DNA of 64,000 bases, from assembly GCA_030411725.1 (NCBI GenBank), contig MU839838.1, positions 248,001 through 312,000 of the forward strand, in the 5' to 3' direction. The notes beneath the pieces were generated by a model, which worked only from the letters and a program-made list of their open reading frames with translations, was not told the DNA's origin and did not search any database. This stretch comes from Echria macrotheca (Eukaryota > Ascomycota > Sordariomycetes > Sordariales > Schizotheciaceae). Below, piece after piece: positions 32,355-43,202 of this stretch (positions are counted from its first letter, which is position 1; each line of letters begins with the position of its first letter). Made by a program: the position numbers and the translations under genes.

Positions 32355-32877
32355 ATGTGGACCAAGCCACGCGCGACAGCTGTGCTTCTCTTGTTGATTC
32401 TTACGGGCGCGCTGTTTAGCGCCATAGGCCTATTTGGGCCACCAGGGATCTCGAAAATGACCATCACCCACACCGTTCTGTTCCAGTTCAAGGCGGGTCT
32501 TCCCGTCGAGGATGTCAAAGCTGTTGGTCCCCCGCCCTACTCCAGTTTCACGCGCTCATCTCGGCTAGGCCTGCGCCCGCTTCCTCCAGCTGGCCGACAC
32601 ATGCGCTCATCCTACACGCGGTGGGACGTATATCATCTCGCTCAAAGGCGGCAAGGACCACTCGCCCGAGGGCTTACAGGTGAGTCCCAGCTGCAGACCT
32701 GCGCGGTTCTAACGATTACAGAACGGAATCACGCACGGCTTTGTTGTCGAGTTTGCTTCCGTCGAAGATAGAGACTACTACGTCGCCAAGGATCCCGCGC
32801 ACATGGCCTTTGTGAAGAGCATTGAGGATTTGGTGGAGAAAGCCATTGTTGTCGACTTCACCGATGGCGAATACTAG
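32355..32877 (+). CDS. Stress-responsive A/B barrel (Dabb) domain protein
   Basis: Three exons, 32355-32522, 32569-32679 and 32722-32877; introns 46 and 42 nt; 144 residues. Residues about 36-144 form a complete Dabb ferredoxin-like domain: ITHTVLFQFKAG, ACARFLQLADTC, YIISLKGGKDHSPEGL, then THGFVVEFASVEDRDYYVAKDPAHMAFV. The first 35 residues include a strong hydrophobic stretch (AVLLLLILTGALFSAIGLFG), so the protein could be membrane-anchored; an internal ATG right before ITHTVLF would give the usual soluble form of about 110 residues. Dabb proteins are small dimers, some of which act as cyclases or decarboxylases. It ends 92 bp from the convergent P450 gene. Confidence 0.85.
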
Positions 32878-32968
32878 CTTTGACCCAATCACGGGCGATG
32901 GAAATCAAGTTCTCTTTCCGTGTTCCCAAGAGCCAATCTCCTTGCATACTATCAAGACCCAAGACCAG

Positions 32969-34630
32969 CTACTCAATGTTAATCCTAACCGAGATCGACC
33001 CCTTTGTCGTCTGAAGGACAATCATATCGTGGTCGTACGAGATGTCCTCGAGCGTCGTATTGTGCAGCTTCGCCCTCGGAATTACCCGCATCGCCATCAG
33101 TGCCGTCATCAAGTACAGCTCGCAATACGCAAGACTACGCCGTCAGCAAACGCCTTCAAGAGAACGGGACACTCACTTCTCTCCGATACACACGCGTGTG
33201 CCCTTGCCGAAAGAAATCAGGTGTTTTCGCAGCTCGTAGTTCTGCTTCCCGTCCACCAGCCACCGGTCCGGCAGGAAGTCGTCGGGGTCCGGAAACAGCG
33301 TCTCGTCCCAGTGGTTGATCATGGATGTCATGCCGATCGGCGTACCTCGCGGAATCACCCACTGCGTCTTCCCGTCTACGCTCCTGTACACGAGATCCTC
33401 GTCACGGGCGATCCGCGCTGATCGATGAGACACACCGGGGGTCATCCGCAGCGCCTCGTGAATCATGGCCCACAGGAACGGACGCTGTTCGAGTTCGGTC
33501 CACTTGAGGGTCGATGGGCTCAGGCCGTCCAGATCCTTCATCAGACGCTGGTGGTTCTCAGGCCGGGCGAGCATCCAGTAGGTCAGGACGGTAAGCGTAG
33601 CCTAGTTCGTCAGATTTATACCCGGGATAGTCACGAGAACATACCGAAGTGGTCTCCGTCCCGGCCATCAGAAAGTTGAATCCCTCCCCAGACAGGTGAT
33701 ACATATCGCCCTCGGACTCAGCCAGCGTGCCAGACCGCATGACATCCGCAAACACCCTCCCGTTCTCCGGGTTCGCGATAGCCGCCTCGATGTACTTGGG
33801 AATCACCACGTTCATCTGGTGCATGATATTCCGCACGTCCTCGCCCAGATAATCCGCCACGAACGGCAACACATTCGCCGCCGTCCGCGCGAGCGCGTTA
33901 TACCGCATCATGTACGCGCTCTTGAAGAACGAACTGACCCACGTCGCAAAATTCGGCTCCCAGCCCTCCTGCCCCGAGACAAAACCCATGGGCTCGCCGA
34001 ATGCGTACTGCGATATGACGTCGGCAGTGAAGCAGTTGAAGGCCTCCTTGACGTTGAAAGGCTTCCCGAGGTTGACACGCAGCATCTTGTCGATGGTGAG
34101 AGAGGCAAACTCCAGCACCTCGCCCTCGAGCCGGAGCATCTGGCCCCGGGAGAAGAAGCGGCCGAACGGTGTCCGACGGATGCGGTGCAGCTCATGCGGG
34201 ACGGTCGAGAAGGCGGTTACCGAGACGGGCCCGGCGCCGCCCGTGTTGAGCTGGTGCTGCCACTTGTCGCGGATGCGGGACGGCCCGGCGTAGATCTCGT
34301 CTGTGAAGAGGGGGTCGCAGCAGTGCAGCTCGTCGGGGTTGATGCGGACGATGGGGCCTAGCTGATCAGTCTTGGTGAGTATGTGGCTGGGAGGGCCTCA
34401 CCGTATTGGCGGTGCATCTCCTTGATTCTTCTGCCATATCGCCCGACGAGGATCCAGTCGAAGTAGGCCTCGTACCAATACGTTGCGGCGGCGAGTTTAG
34501 GCCCGGGGAAGCGGGCGAGCGGGTGGAAGGGGGAGATGTTGTAGAGTGCGAGCCCGACGCGGTACGCGAGGAGCAGGCCTACGAGCGACAGAACCGCCGA
34601 GGGCGTGAAGGCGCCCTTGAGGCTGTCCAT
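32969..34630 (-). CDS. Cytochrome P450 monooxygenase
   Basis: Four exons, 34630-34402, 34357-33645, 33601-33177 and 33134-32969; introns 44, 43 and 42 nt; 510 residues. An N-terminal membrane anchor (SAVLSLVGLLLAYRVGLALY) precedes a proline-rich hinge (PLARFPGPK). The I-helix motif AGTETTS, the K-helix EALR (ExxR), a PDDFLPDRW segment and the heme site FGKGTRVCIG with Cys452 are all present. This is a class II microsomal enzyme. The layout resembles fungal P450s of secondary metabolism (CYP-like trichodiene oxygenase group), but no synthase genes are nearby, so the substrate is unknown. Confidence 0.92.
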
Positions 34631-35426
34631 GACAACGACTTGGACTCGATCTTTGAGCTCAGGGACTCACTAAGCACAGCGGGAATATCGAGCTCATAAA
34701 CCCTGAGGGGCACCCGTCCTTATCAGCATGCTGTGCCGTCGTCTACCCCAGTCGGCGGCACTGTAACCCGAGCCCACCATCTCTCCGCACCATTATCTGT
34801 CTGGGACAGCGCACCAAAGGGCCAAGGCCGAGCGTGAAAACTCGGTTCTGTCCCGCATCACGACTCAGACGTTACCGCATTAGTCGGTATAGGGTGGGTA
34901 ATGTGCGGTGTAGAGGTCGATCGGTGGACATGCTCGATGCGGGTGCCTTGTAAGCCCACCGCCTGACGTAGTATCGCGATGGGTCGGCAGTGCCCAAGGC
35001 CACGGGTCGGCCCACCGCGACGGGTCTAAACTGCGGTCTAAACCCACTGTCGGCTACAGAGGAGGCTAGGACAGGCCTCGGCGGCCTCGGCGGACGGTGA
35101 AAGGTGTGTACCCCCACTCGCCCCTGGCTGGCGACGTTTGGGAGGGTAATGGTTTGAAGAAGTGCTCGTTGTGCAGGTCGGTTACACAACTCGGCATGGG
35201 GTTCCGGTAATTGCGCATGAGTTCACCCAGAAGACATGCAATGTGAACGAGAAGTGGTACCAAAAGTTTTATTCAAATACAACCAACCGTCTAAGCCAAA
35301 CTCCAGCTATGAGCCATACCATCTAAACCAATGCCGTCTATGAATGCCCGTCTATGCCATGCCCGCCAAGAAAGACCCCATGCAATACCCTAGTCCACAG
35401 TGACTCAACAAGTAAACCATGAGCGC
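34631..35426. other. Intergenic region
   Basis: Upstream of the P450 and downstream of the secreted repeat protein. Short GGGTC/GGTCTAAAC repetitions near 34980-35050; no gene. Confidence 0.5.
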
Positions 35427-36404
35427 TTAAGCAGAGCACCAGCCAAAAGTGCAAGCGTCGGTCTTGCAGCAGCCCTTGAAGCCGGAAGCGCAGACCTGGT
35501 AGTAGCCGGTGCCGGGGGCGCAGGTGCCGGGCTGGACGGCAACGGGCTTGGTCTCGGGCACGGGGACAGCGGTCGTCTTGGTCTCTGTCTTGGTGCTGGT
35601 GCCGATGGGCTCAAAGGTACCGAACTTGAAGTCGGGGCACCACGAGGAACCGCAGGCATCGCCCTTGCAGCAGCCGCGGAAGCCGTTGCTGCAGCTCTGG
35701 AAGAAGCCGGTGCCGGGGGCGCAGACGGTCGGGTCCGAACGCTTCGGGGTCGCAGCCTCGGAACGCTTCACGTCGACGGTGTCGGGGCACCAGGAGTTTC
35801 CGCAGGCGTCACCCTTGCAGCAGCCGCGGAAGCCGTTGCTGCAGCTTTGGAAGAAGCCGGTGCCGGGCGCACACACAGTGGGATCGGAGCGCTTAGGGGT
35901 CACGACCTCGGAGCGCTTCACATTGAAGGAGTCGGGGCACCAAGAATTGCCACAGGCATCCCCCTTGCAGCAACCGCGGAAACCGTTGCTGCAGCTCTGG
36001 AAGTATCCGGTGCCGGGAGCGCAAACAGTAGGATCAGAGCGCTTCACGGCGGCGACGGGCTCGTACGTGCCGGGCTTGTAGTCGGGGCACCACGAGATGG
36101 CGCAGGGATCAACCGAGCAGTCTCCTCGGAAGTTGTTGTTGGCGCAGACGTAAAAGGCCTTGGGGGTGGTAGCCGGGGCCGGAGCCGGGGCCGGGACGGG
36201 GACCGGAGCCGGCGAGACGGGCTCATAAGTGCCCCACTTGTAATCGGGGCACCACGAGATGGCGCAGGGGTCGACCGAGCACTCTCCGCGGAAGTTGTTG
36301 ATGGCGCAGACGTAGTAGGCCCGGGGTTGCTTGGCTCCAGTGGGAGCGGCGCTGGTGAAGGTGGCGGCGACAGCCAGGAGAGAAGCAATAGCGATGGAAT
36401 GCAT
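35427..36404 (-). CDS. Secreted cysteine-rich repeat precursor with dibasic (Kex2-type) sites
   Basis: Single exon from the ATG at 36404; 325 residues. Signal peptide MHSIAIASLLAVAATFTSA. Six cysteine modules follow: two of type A (YVC-NNFRG-CSVDPCAISWCPDY) and four of type B with six cysteines each (CAPGTGYFQSCSNGFRGCC ... C ... WC). Three of the type B modules are nearly identical and each is preceded by PKRSDP or VKRSDP; KR pairs also flank short spacers (SEVVTP, SEAATP). Pro/Val/Ala/Thr-rich linkers join the rest. KR pairs are cleaved by Kex2 in the Golgi, so the precursor could release three copies of a roughly 37-residue peptide. The family is known only as small secreted proteins; function not known to me. 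Confidence 0.85.
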   Translation of the reverse strand: MHSIAIASLLAVAATFTSAAPTGAKQPRAYYVCAINNFRGECSVDPCAISWCPDYKWGTYEPVSPAPVPVPAPAPAPATTPKAFYVCANNNFRGDCSVDPCAISWCPDYKPGTYEPVAAVKRSDPTVCAPGTGYFQSCSNGFRGCCKGDACGNSWCPDSFNVKRSEVVTPKRSDPTVCAPGTGFFQSCSNGFRGCCKGDACGNSWCPDTVDVKRSEAATPKRSDPTVCAPGTGFFQSCSNGFRGCCKGDACGSSWCPDFKFGTFEPIGTSTKTETKTTAVPVPETKPVAVQPGTCAPGTGYYQVCASGFKGCCKTDACTFGWCSA

Positions 36405-36587
36405 TTTGATGTTTGAAGCTAAGCTTGAGCGAGAGGTAGAAGAGGATGGAGAGTGAATGTCGAAAGGAAACCTGACAAAGGAAACCGACAAAAGAAATAA
36501 GAGAGAAAAAAAAAAGAAAAAGTTGTTGAAGTTGCTCTGTGATGCTGATGATGAGAAGTGTGACATGAACAAGGGAGACACAGCTGT

Positions 36588-36595
36588 TATATAGA
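36588..36595 (-). promoter_or_regulatory. TATA box of the secreted repeat precursor
   Basis: CTATATAA on the minus strand about 185 nt before the ATG, followed by a long pyrimidine-rich leader (36420-36540). Confidence 0.6.
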
Positions 36596-38708
36596 CAAAC
36601 TCGTGCCATCAAGCTTGCTACAGCGATCACGCTGGATGACCTGGCGGAGTAACCTCAGCTCCAGCTGCGGCTTACTGCCAAGCTTGCACAGCACGTCTGC
36701 CGGGGAGCTTGACTGGCTCGTCCCACGAACCCCGCTGTGGCTGTCTTTGGACGACGGCTGAGCGGGAGCGGTCTGGAAGCAGGCCGTCCTATTGGGCCCA
36801 TTCCAGAGCTCACGGCGGCTTAGTGGTGGGTGCGGGGATTTAAGGGCATTGCTGTAGGGCTGGCACTGCCTCGCCGCGTATGGTAGGATGCCGATGCAAG
36901 TGACGATTTGGCTGACCTGTTAGCGACGCTGCTTCAACGACGGCATTCCCCGATTCGAGCTTGGCAATGCAGCGCGTCCGCTTAGTCGAGTCGAGACCTG
37001 CTCATCAACAGGCCTGGGACGGAGGTGATGCCTGTGGAAGAAAGGACTGCGACGTATTAGTGGAGTTGCTCGAAGCCGCAGAGTGGAGGGAATCAACAAG
37101 TTGCGGGCACTTCCCAGCGATACCGGTTGTCTTGAGTCCGTGTGAGGTAGCTAGGTATGCAACGATGCTATGGCGGTAACCATATCCCTCACACTGCCTA
37201 CAGCTGTGGCCGGGAGACGATTGCTTTTGTCCTCCGTGTCAGCCAAACAGAATTGCAAAGTAGCACACCTGACAGTGACATTCTTTGAGCAAACATCCAC
37301 TGACTTCACTGTCCAGGTCAGTGCCGACTGCCGACCGAGCGGGAGCCGGTGCGCCGCCACCGAGAACAACACAGCCTCATTCGATGTTTGCTCTCGTCTG
37401 ATCTGGGAACCACAATTGCAAAGCAACAACGATTCAGCGCCAGCCCGCCAGTGGCTCGGCCCCCGCCTTCTGCTCAACAATGCCAAGCTCGAGAATCAAG
37501 CCTTGTGCAGGATTGCCAAGACGAGCTTGAGTATGCCAAGGACCACCCAGACGTCCCATCACCCGCCCGCAGAGTTGGGAGGACGGAGGGTCCGGGATTG
37601 GCTGGCATGCGCAGAATAGTTGTGTTTCTCTCAGCCAGACCAGTTGTTCGGACGGAGGAGATTTTCCTGGTGAGTATGGCGTCCCCTTCGGTCACCCTTC
37701 CCGTCTCTTCAAAGAATGGAAAGCACAGCGTGCCGGATGTCCTGGGTGCTAGAAGCTCTGTGCTCATCCAGAGCCATCCTATGATTTCCATGACAAGCGA
37801 TGGCCAGTGGCCCATGACCGGAGCTGACTCGCGACTGCAGAACCACAACACTAGCTGGCTCACATCCTCTCGCGCATCCGAAAGACGGCTGTTGCGCAAT
37901 CTATTCTCGTCCCATCAGCTGCCTCCGAGTATGCCCTCCAATAGCCAGTCATGAACAGCCTTGGCTCCAAGAGGTGTGCTTTGGCCGGTGGCTTACATAT
38001 GCATTTCCGCTGTGCTGAAGAATACCACGGATGCCAGCATTCCGGCGAGGAATGGCACGGCACAAACATTGCCCAGTGAGCTACCTATTTCCACACACGG
38101 TGGCGGGCCCGAACCACCAGCGAGTGTCTTCGTCCGGATCCATGAGTGGTTTTCGAAACTGAATATGGAAATCTGCGTTTCCAGAGGGCGCCCCGGGCTC
38201 TTTGGCAGGTGATATCCCTGGCTTGCGTGGATGCAGCCTTTGCACAAAAGACGCTTCTCTAGATGCTACAGGCTTAGATTCTGCTTTAACCTATCAAGTC
38301 ACATCCAAACACCCCTCACTCGGACGAGTGCGACTATCTAGCAGGTCTGGTGTTAACCGAAAGCCTTGCGGGTCCCCCTGAGTCGCGCCTTCCACGCATG
38401 CTATGATTCAAAGAGGTCATCCCGGATCGGTGTACTTCCCGTTGCTCTGTTCCTTCTGAGAAGCTCCCGGCATTCCGAGACTATGTACAGTCAAACCCCC
38501 TGTTTTAACCTAGACCGGGAAATCGCTTGCATTAGGTATTTGGGCACTTGCATCCAGGCAGCAATCGGAGGCGTCTTCCCACGTGATCCATTCCCAGACG
38601 ATTGGGCAACAATGGGCACGCAATCCCTGTTCTGGCCATCTTCAACCTCTGCACAACGACCTTTATCACGAAATCACCGTCACCGCATCATTGCTTTTAT
38701 CGATCGTG
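36596..38708. other. Intergenic region, 2.1 kb
   Basis: Several open frames of 60-200 codons overlap on both strands (for example 37349-37954 plus, 37899-37474 minus) but none has a recognisable domain or clear splice pattern. A degraded gene is possible. Confidence 0.45.
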
Positions 38709-40361
38709 ATGAAGCTCATCAACGCAACCACTCTCCAGCTCGAAGAGTATCTGGAGACTGCGGCGCCGCCATACGCCATCTTATCGCACACATGGGAGGA
38801 CGAGGAGGTTCTGTATCAAGACATGGGCCAGCCTCACGCGTCCGCAAAGAAGGGCTACCGCAAGATTGTCGAAACCTGCCGTCTGGCCCTTGAACAAGGC
38901 ATTCAGTATTCTTGGGTCGATACCTGCTGCATCGACAAGTCAAGCAGCGCCGAGCTCACCGAGAGCATCAATTCCATGTTCCGTTGGTACGAGAAGGCCT
39001 CTGTCTGCTTCGTCTATCTCTCGGACCTCGACCCCAATGTCAGCGCTAGGGATGGTCTGAGGCATTGTCGCTGGTTCACAAGAGGGTGGACCCTGCAGGA
39101 GCTGATCGCACCAAAGGAGATTTTGTTCTTCGACCGCGATTGGGTCTTTCGAGGAGAAAAGACAAAGTTCATCCGCCAAATCGCCGAGATCACCAGCATC
39201 CCTGCAGCAGTTCTCAAAGGAAACCGACTACCCAACACCTGCAGCGTTGCAATGCGCATGTCGTGGGCTTCGAATCGTCAAACGACTAGAGTGGAAGACC
39301 AGGCGTACTCGCTCCTGGGAATTTTTGGTGTCAACATGCCGCTAATCTACGGCGAAAGCTCGGGGGCTTTCCGGCGACTCCTGGAGGAGATTATCAGCCG
39401 GGGCAACGACCTGACCGTCTTCGCCTGGGAGAATTCACGTGGCGAGGGTGGAAGCGGAAGGTACGACAGCCCCTTGGCAGCTTCGCCGGCCGACTTCGCC
39501 GACACCGGCGACGTTCAGCAGTATTTCGCAAATATGATGGGCCGCCGCACCGAGTATGCTCTATCCAACAATGGCCTACGCTTCACAGGTCAGATCGAGG
39601 TTGTCAGTGTAGGCGACGCCATAATGCCGCCTAAGTTTCCGTATTATTGCCTCCAGCTAGGTAAAAGAAAAAGAAACGGCGGCGGATACTATCCTATGGG
39701 AATCAAACTTCAAAAGATTGCACCTGGTATATTCATACGCGACCGCTCGGCCCCACTGAGCGATTTGGCCACCGGACAATATCCGACGTCCATTGTATCC
39801 CATGCCATTGTATCCCATACGTTTTCCATTCTGACGAACTATTGGAATCTTCCTCCTCGAGTTCAGCAGGAGTATGTGCTGGGAAGCATATATGTTGGTT
39901 CTTTACACCCCAGTGCCCACATAGTGGACGCGAGGCCACTGGACCATTGGGATGCGAGCCACGCCCGATTCTTCTCAACGGATACATCTCAGCTTTTCGC
40001 GGCCGCTTTCAACCTAAGCATACAAGAGGAGATGTTACTATGTCTCGTCTTACTCGACAACAGGTTTGTTCCTCCAGCGCCTACAATCTGTCTTCGGACG
40101 TCGGAATATAGTAACCTCGTTTCTTGGATTTTTCGACGCAAGAACAGCACCGAGGCGCTATATTGGGACGAGATCCATCTTGATGTACCTCCGTTTCCCG
40201 CCCTCGAAACGAGCCTCGACGTCAGCCTAGGAGACGGCGGGACAGCTCTAATCACAGCCTCAATAACCGAGTCGGAAGACACGCATCACGGAACTGCCGT
40301 GAGGTCCTTCACCCTTACCGTGAATGTTGCGAGGACGACAGGATCGACTCATTCGGGATGA
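38709..40361 (+). CDS. HET-domain (heterokaryon incompatibility) protein
   Basis: Single exon. The frame opens at 38583, but the ATG at 38709 (MKLINATTLQLEEYL) matches the usual HET start; 550 residues. The HET domain spans about residues 15-230: YAILSHTWEDEEVLYQDM, YSWVDTCCIDKSSSAELTESINSM, WFTRGWTLQELIAPKEILFF, and VEDQAYSLLGIFGVNMPLIYGE. The C-terminal half shows no repeats or known domain. HET domains are TIR-related effectors of fungal allorecognition and trigger cell death when a non-self partner is met. Genes of this type are usually polymorphic; nothing here shows whether it is active in incompatibility. Confidence 0.92.
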   Translation: MKLINATTLQLEEYLETAAPPYAILSHTWEDEEVLYQDMGQPHASAKKGYRKIVETCRLALEQGIQYSWVDTCCIDKSSSAELTESINSMFRWYEKASVCFVYLSDLDPNVSARDGLRHCRWFTRGWTLQELIAPKEILFFDRDWVFRGEKTKFIRQIAEITSIPAAVLKGNRLPNTCSVAMRMSWASNRQTTRVEDQAYSLLGIFGVNMPLIYGESSGAFRRLLEEIISRGNDLTVFAWENSRGEGGSGRYDSPLAASPADFADTGDVQQYFANMMGRRTEYALSNNGLRFTGQIEVVSVGDAIMPPKFPYYCLQLGKRKRNGGGYYPMGIKLQKIAPGIFIRDRSAPLSDLATGQYPTSIVSHAIVSHTFSILTNYWNLPPRVQQEYVLGSIYVGSLHPSAHIVDARPLDHWDASHARFFSTDTSQLFAAAFNLSIQEEMLLCLVLLDNRFVPPAPTICLRTSEYSNLVSWIFRRKNSTEALYWDEIHLDVPPFPALETSLDVSLGDGGTALITASITESEDTHHGTAVRSFTLTVNVARTTGSTHSG

Positions 40362-40816
40362 TATCAACCACATGGGCATGTACGGCAATGGACGAGCGCG
40401 TGGAAAGACAGCTGAGGAATCTTGGTCCCTTAGAAGCAGAGTCAGTCAACGTGTTGTCGTAAACATGCGGTATATCCAGTAAGGACGGCAAGAGCATATG
40501 TCAGTACCTCCGAGACTCATAGCCGAGGCCGCTGATGAGACAGGTTGCATTGCATACAGCTCTCAGTGCTCGAATGACCATGTACTCCATGATTGGTCGA
40601 GCGGTGTGAGGTGACCAACGTATCGAACCATAGCAATCCTTCAACAAGCATGCGTCTACAGCTTCACACAAGATGCTGACCATCACGTTAAAACATCATG
40701 ATACAGAAACGAGGAGCCCCTGTGGTCCTCCTAAACCGCCTGGATCTGGTATAAAACGCCGCTCTGGGGTACCGCCTTTTCCATGAGTATCAACTCGCCA
40801 GTATCAACATTCGAAC
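40362..40816. other. Intergenic region
   Basis: HET 3' end and lectin promoter; TATA-like GGTATAAAAC at about 40749-40758, 60 bp before the lectin ATG. Confidence 0.55.
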
Positions 40817-42010
40817 ATGGCGCAAGCAACAAACAACGACAAAGTGGTGAATCTGAGCGGAAACATCGTCGGTAGGTCCTCATTCTCCATACAGAAACTC
40901 ACTGACACAGCAGGCCCCCCTCTGCTGACGACCTGGCAGCCGAACCGCACCGAGCTCTTTCATGTCGGCACCAACCTCGGCCTCTACCACAAATGGCGCA
41001 ACGGCAACTGGGCCACCAGCTTCCAGCCGGGCACAACCAAGTGGGAGAAAATCGGCGAGCACGAAGAGCTCACCATCTGTGGCGTGAGCTGGGGCCCCGG
41101 ACGGGTCGACATCTTTGGCGTCGGCGCCCAGGGCAACACAGTCGACCACAAACGCTACCACGACGGCAAGTGGTTCGACTGGGAGACTCTGACCCCTTCC
41201 ACTCTCGACTCTGACCCTCCGCGCGTTGTCGGCGAACTGTCCGTAATCACCTGGGGCGTCAACATCCTCGTGGTCTTTTGGCGCGGCGCCGACAACGCGC
41301 TGCACTACATGGCATGGAACGAGGACGAGCACAAGTATTTCCAGCTGCGCTGGACCAAGCCGACCGACTACACCTTCATCGGCTCGCCCCGGGCCATCTG
41401 CTGGCCCTATCTCGTCTCGCACAAGGTCGACGTGTTCGCGCGCGAGGCCAACGGACACGTCATGCACGCGGGCTGGGACGTCCAGGACGCCGGACCGCTG
41501 GGCGCCGCGACTGACCACTTCCTCCCGTGGCAGGACCTGGGACCCGCCGCCGAGGACCCGGAGGTGGTGCAGTGGGTGACCAACGAGAACGGCACGTTGG
41601 AGTACCACATCAACTTGTTCTCCAGGGACGCCTCCAACAACTTAATTCGCAAGACGTGGTCGTCGCTGGACAACCTCTGGATGCCGCCGGGATATTGGGA
41701 GCAGATGGGTCTGCAGGCGTCGACGCCGCCGGGCGCGGTGGCGTGGCATGCCGACACGAAATCGAATGTGACGGTGGTCGCGTTGGGGATGGATAACCAG
41801 CTGCATGTGGGCAAGCAGGATGGGTCGCAGGGGTGGGATCCGAGTGGGTGGAAGACGGTCGATGTCGGGGATGGGGTGCCGTTTACGCACCGGCCGGTGC
41901 TCCATCCGCATGGCGGGCCGTATACAGATGACGATCCGCTTGAGGTGTTTGTGAGAGGCTCGGACACGAGCATGAAGCAGCTGTTTGTGCATTGGAGCGA
42001 CTTGCAGTAG
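40817..42010 (+). CDS. Beta-propeller lectin-like protein
   Basis: One open frame of 397 residues. A probable in-frame 42-nt intron (40872-40913, GTAGGT, CTGAC, GCAG) would give 383 residues and read NIVGPPLLTTW. The protein is built of about seven repeats with a Trp-rich pattern: ELFHVGTNLGLYHKWRNGNW, VDIFGVGAQGNTVDHKRYHD, DVFAREANGHVMHAGWD, FVRGSDTSMKQLFVHW. This is the repeat signature of PLL/fucose-lectin type propellers, which bind sugars in grooves between blades. No signal peptide, so it would be cytosolic or non-classically released. Fungal lectins of this kind are often defence proteins against grazers, which is inference here. Confidence 0.78.
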   Translation: MAQATNNDKVVNLSGNIVGRSSFSIQKLTDTAGPPLLTTWQPNRTELFHVGTNLGLYHKWRNGNWATSFQPGTTKWEKIGEHEELTICGVSWGPGRVDIFGVGAQGNTVDHKRYHDGKWFDWETLTPSTLDSDPPRVVGELSVITWGVNILVVFWRGADNALHYMAWNEDEHKYFQLRWTKPTDYTFIGSPRAICWPYLVSHKVDVFAREANGHVMHAGWDVQDAGPLGAATDHFLPWQDLGPAAEDPEVVQWVTNENGTLEYHINLFSRDASNNLIRKTWSSLDNLWMPPGYWEQMGLQASTPPGAVAWHADTKSNVTVVALGMDNQLHVGKQDGSQGWDPSGWKTVDVGDGVPFTHRPVLHPHGGPYTDDDPLEVFVRGSDTSMKQLFVHWSDLQ

Positions 42011-42014
42011 GGCA

Positions 42015-42052
42015 TAGTACAGTTTGATCGAGCTAGTACAGTTCGATCGAGC
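42015..42052. repeat. 19-bp tandem duplication
   Basis: TAGTACAGTTTGATCGAGC is followed directly by the same sequence with one change; it lies just after the lectin stop codon. Confidence 0.85.
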
Positions 42053-42102
42053 TTCTAGTAATACATTGAGAAAAGGGAGTTGAGGAAATTCTCAAGGACA
42101 AC

Positions 42103-43202
42103 TCAAAGATGCCCATTCGAACCATTCAGGCTGACTCCCTCCGTTTCTCCGATTCGAAAGATATACTTGACAGCGCTCGCCTTTCCAGCCTTGAGATTCT
42201 CCAGCGCCTTCTGCACGCCCCCTAGACCGCCCGGAACGACCTCAGCCCGCTGCGGCTTGAACCAGCCCTCCCTCAGTCCCCTGGCCATATACCGAAAGTA
42301 AATAAACCCGAAATCCTTGGCGTCCTTGTGCACGCTCCCCACAAGCGTGGTGCTCTGCTCGATGCTCTCGGGGATCTCCTTGCGCCCGTGCAACACAAAC
42401 GTAACCTTACTCCCCTCCTGCTCCAACACCTGCGCGAGAATCTGCGGGCTCCCTTTCTCCGAGACCGCATCCAGCGCGTGGTACACCTTCCGCCCGCCCA
42501 GCGCCCCCTTCAACGCTTTAACCAGATCCTCATCCGACTGCCGATAATCCACCACCGCATCTCCCTTGTCCTTCTCCAAGAAGCCCTCGACATACTCCTT
42601 CGCCCGCCCAGCGACACAAATCAGCGGATGGATCCCGCTCCGGATGGCAAACTGCACCGCATAGATGCCCACGGCCGAGGACGCGCCGTAAATCACCAAC
42701 GGCCCGTTCCGTTCCTCGGTAGCAGCCTCCCACGGCTGCCGCAGCCCGAGCCGCAGATAAAGCCCAATCGCAGCCGTCATGGCCGCGAGCGGCAGCGCCG
42801 CCGCCTCCTCGAAGCTCGTCTCCTGCGGGATGTGAAAGGCGGTGTGCGCCCAGGCGACGGCATACTCGGCGTACGAGCCGTGGGGCGTCATCATCTCGTG
42901 GAAGGCGGCGACGCGGTCGCCGGGGCGGAACTCGTAGACGTTGGCGCCGACCTTTTCGACGACGCCGGCGATGTCGTCGCCCTGGTTGATGGGGCTGTCG
43001 GGGCGCAGGTCGGCGAGTTTCCAGTCCTTTGGGTTCGAGCCGGACGCGATTACTCGGATCAGGAGCTGTTCAGGGCCGGGTGTGGGGATGGGGGAGTCGA
43101 TGATTTGGACTTGGGGTCCTGGATTGCGTTAGAATGTGCTTACGCACTTGATGGGGAGCAGAGGGGGTGAGGTTTACCTGGCTTGACGATGGCTTCCTTC
43201 AT
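42103..43202 (-). CDS. Zinc-independent MDR oxidoreductase (quinone/enoyl reductase-like)
   Basis: Two exons, 43202-43178 and 43118-42103, with a 59-nt intron; 346 residues. Exon 1 encodes MKEAIVKPG only. The GroES-like part has SNPKDWKLAD, GDDIAGVVEKVG and FRPGDRVAAF; the Rossmann part has LVIYGASSAVGIYAVQFA, a G-A-S-S-A-V-G nucleotide loop, and later VYHALDAVSEKGS. No structural or catalytic zinc cysteines are present, so it belongs with quinone-oxidoreductase or trans-enoyl-reductase-like MDR proteins. Fungal members can be stand-alone or act with polyketide synthases; none is nearby. Function not resolved. Confidence 0.88.

Noticed and set aside
32955..34640. Secondary-metabolite gene cluster around the P450
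   Set aside because: No polyketide synthase, peptide synthetase or terpene synthase is in the window; MDR and MFS genes are too far away and not specific.
37349..37954. 201-codon plus-strand frame in the 2.1-kb gap
   Set aside because: Composition is Ser/Arg-rich as expected of random GC-rich frames and a competing frame lies opposite; no family features.
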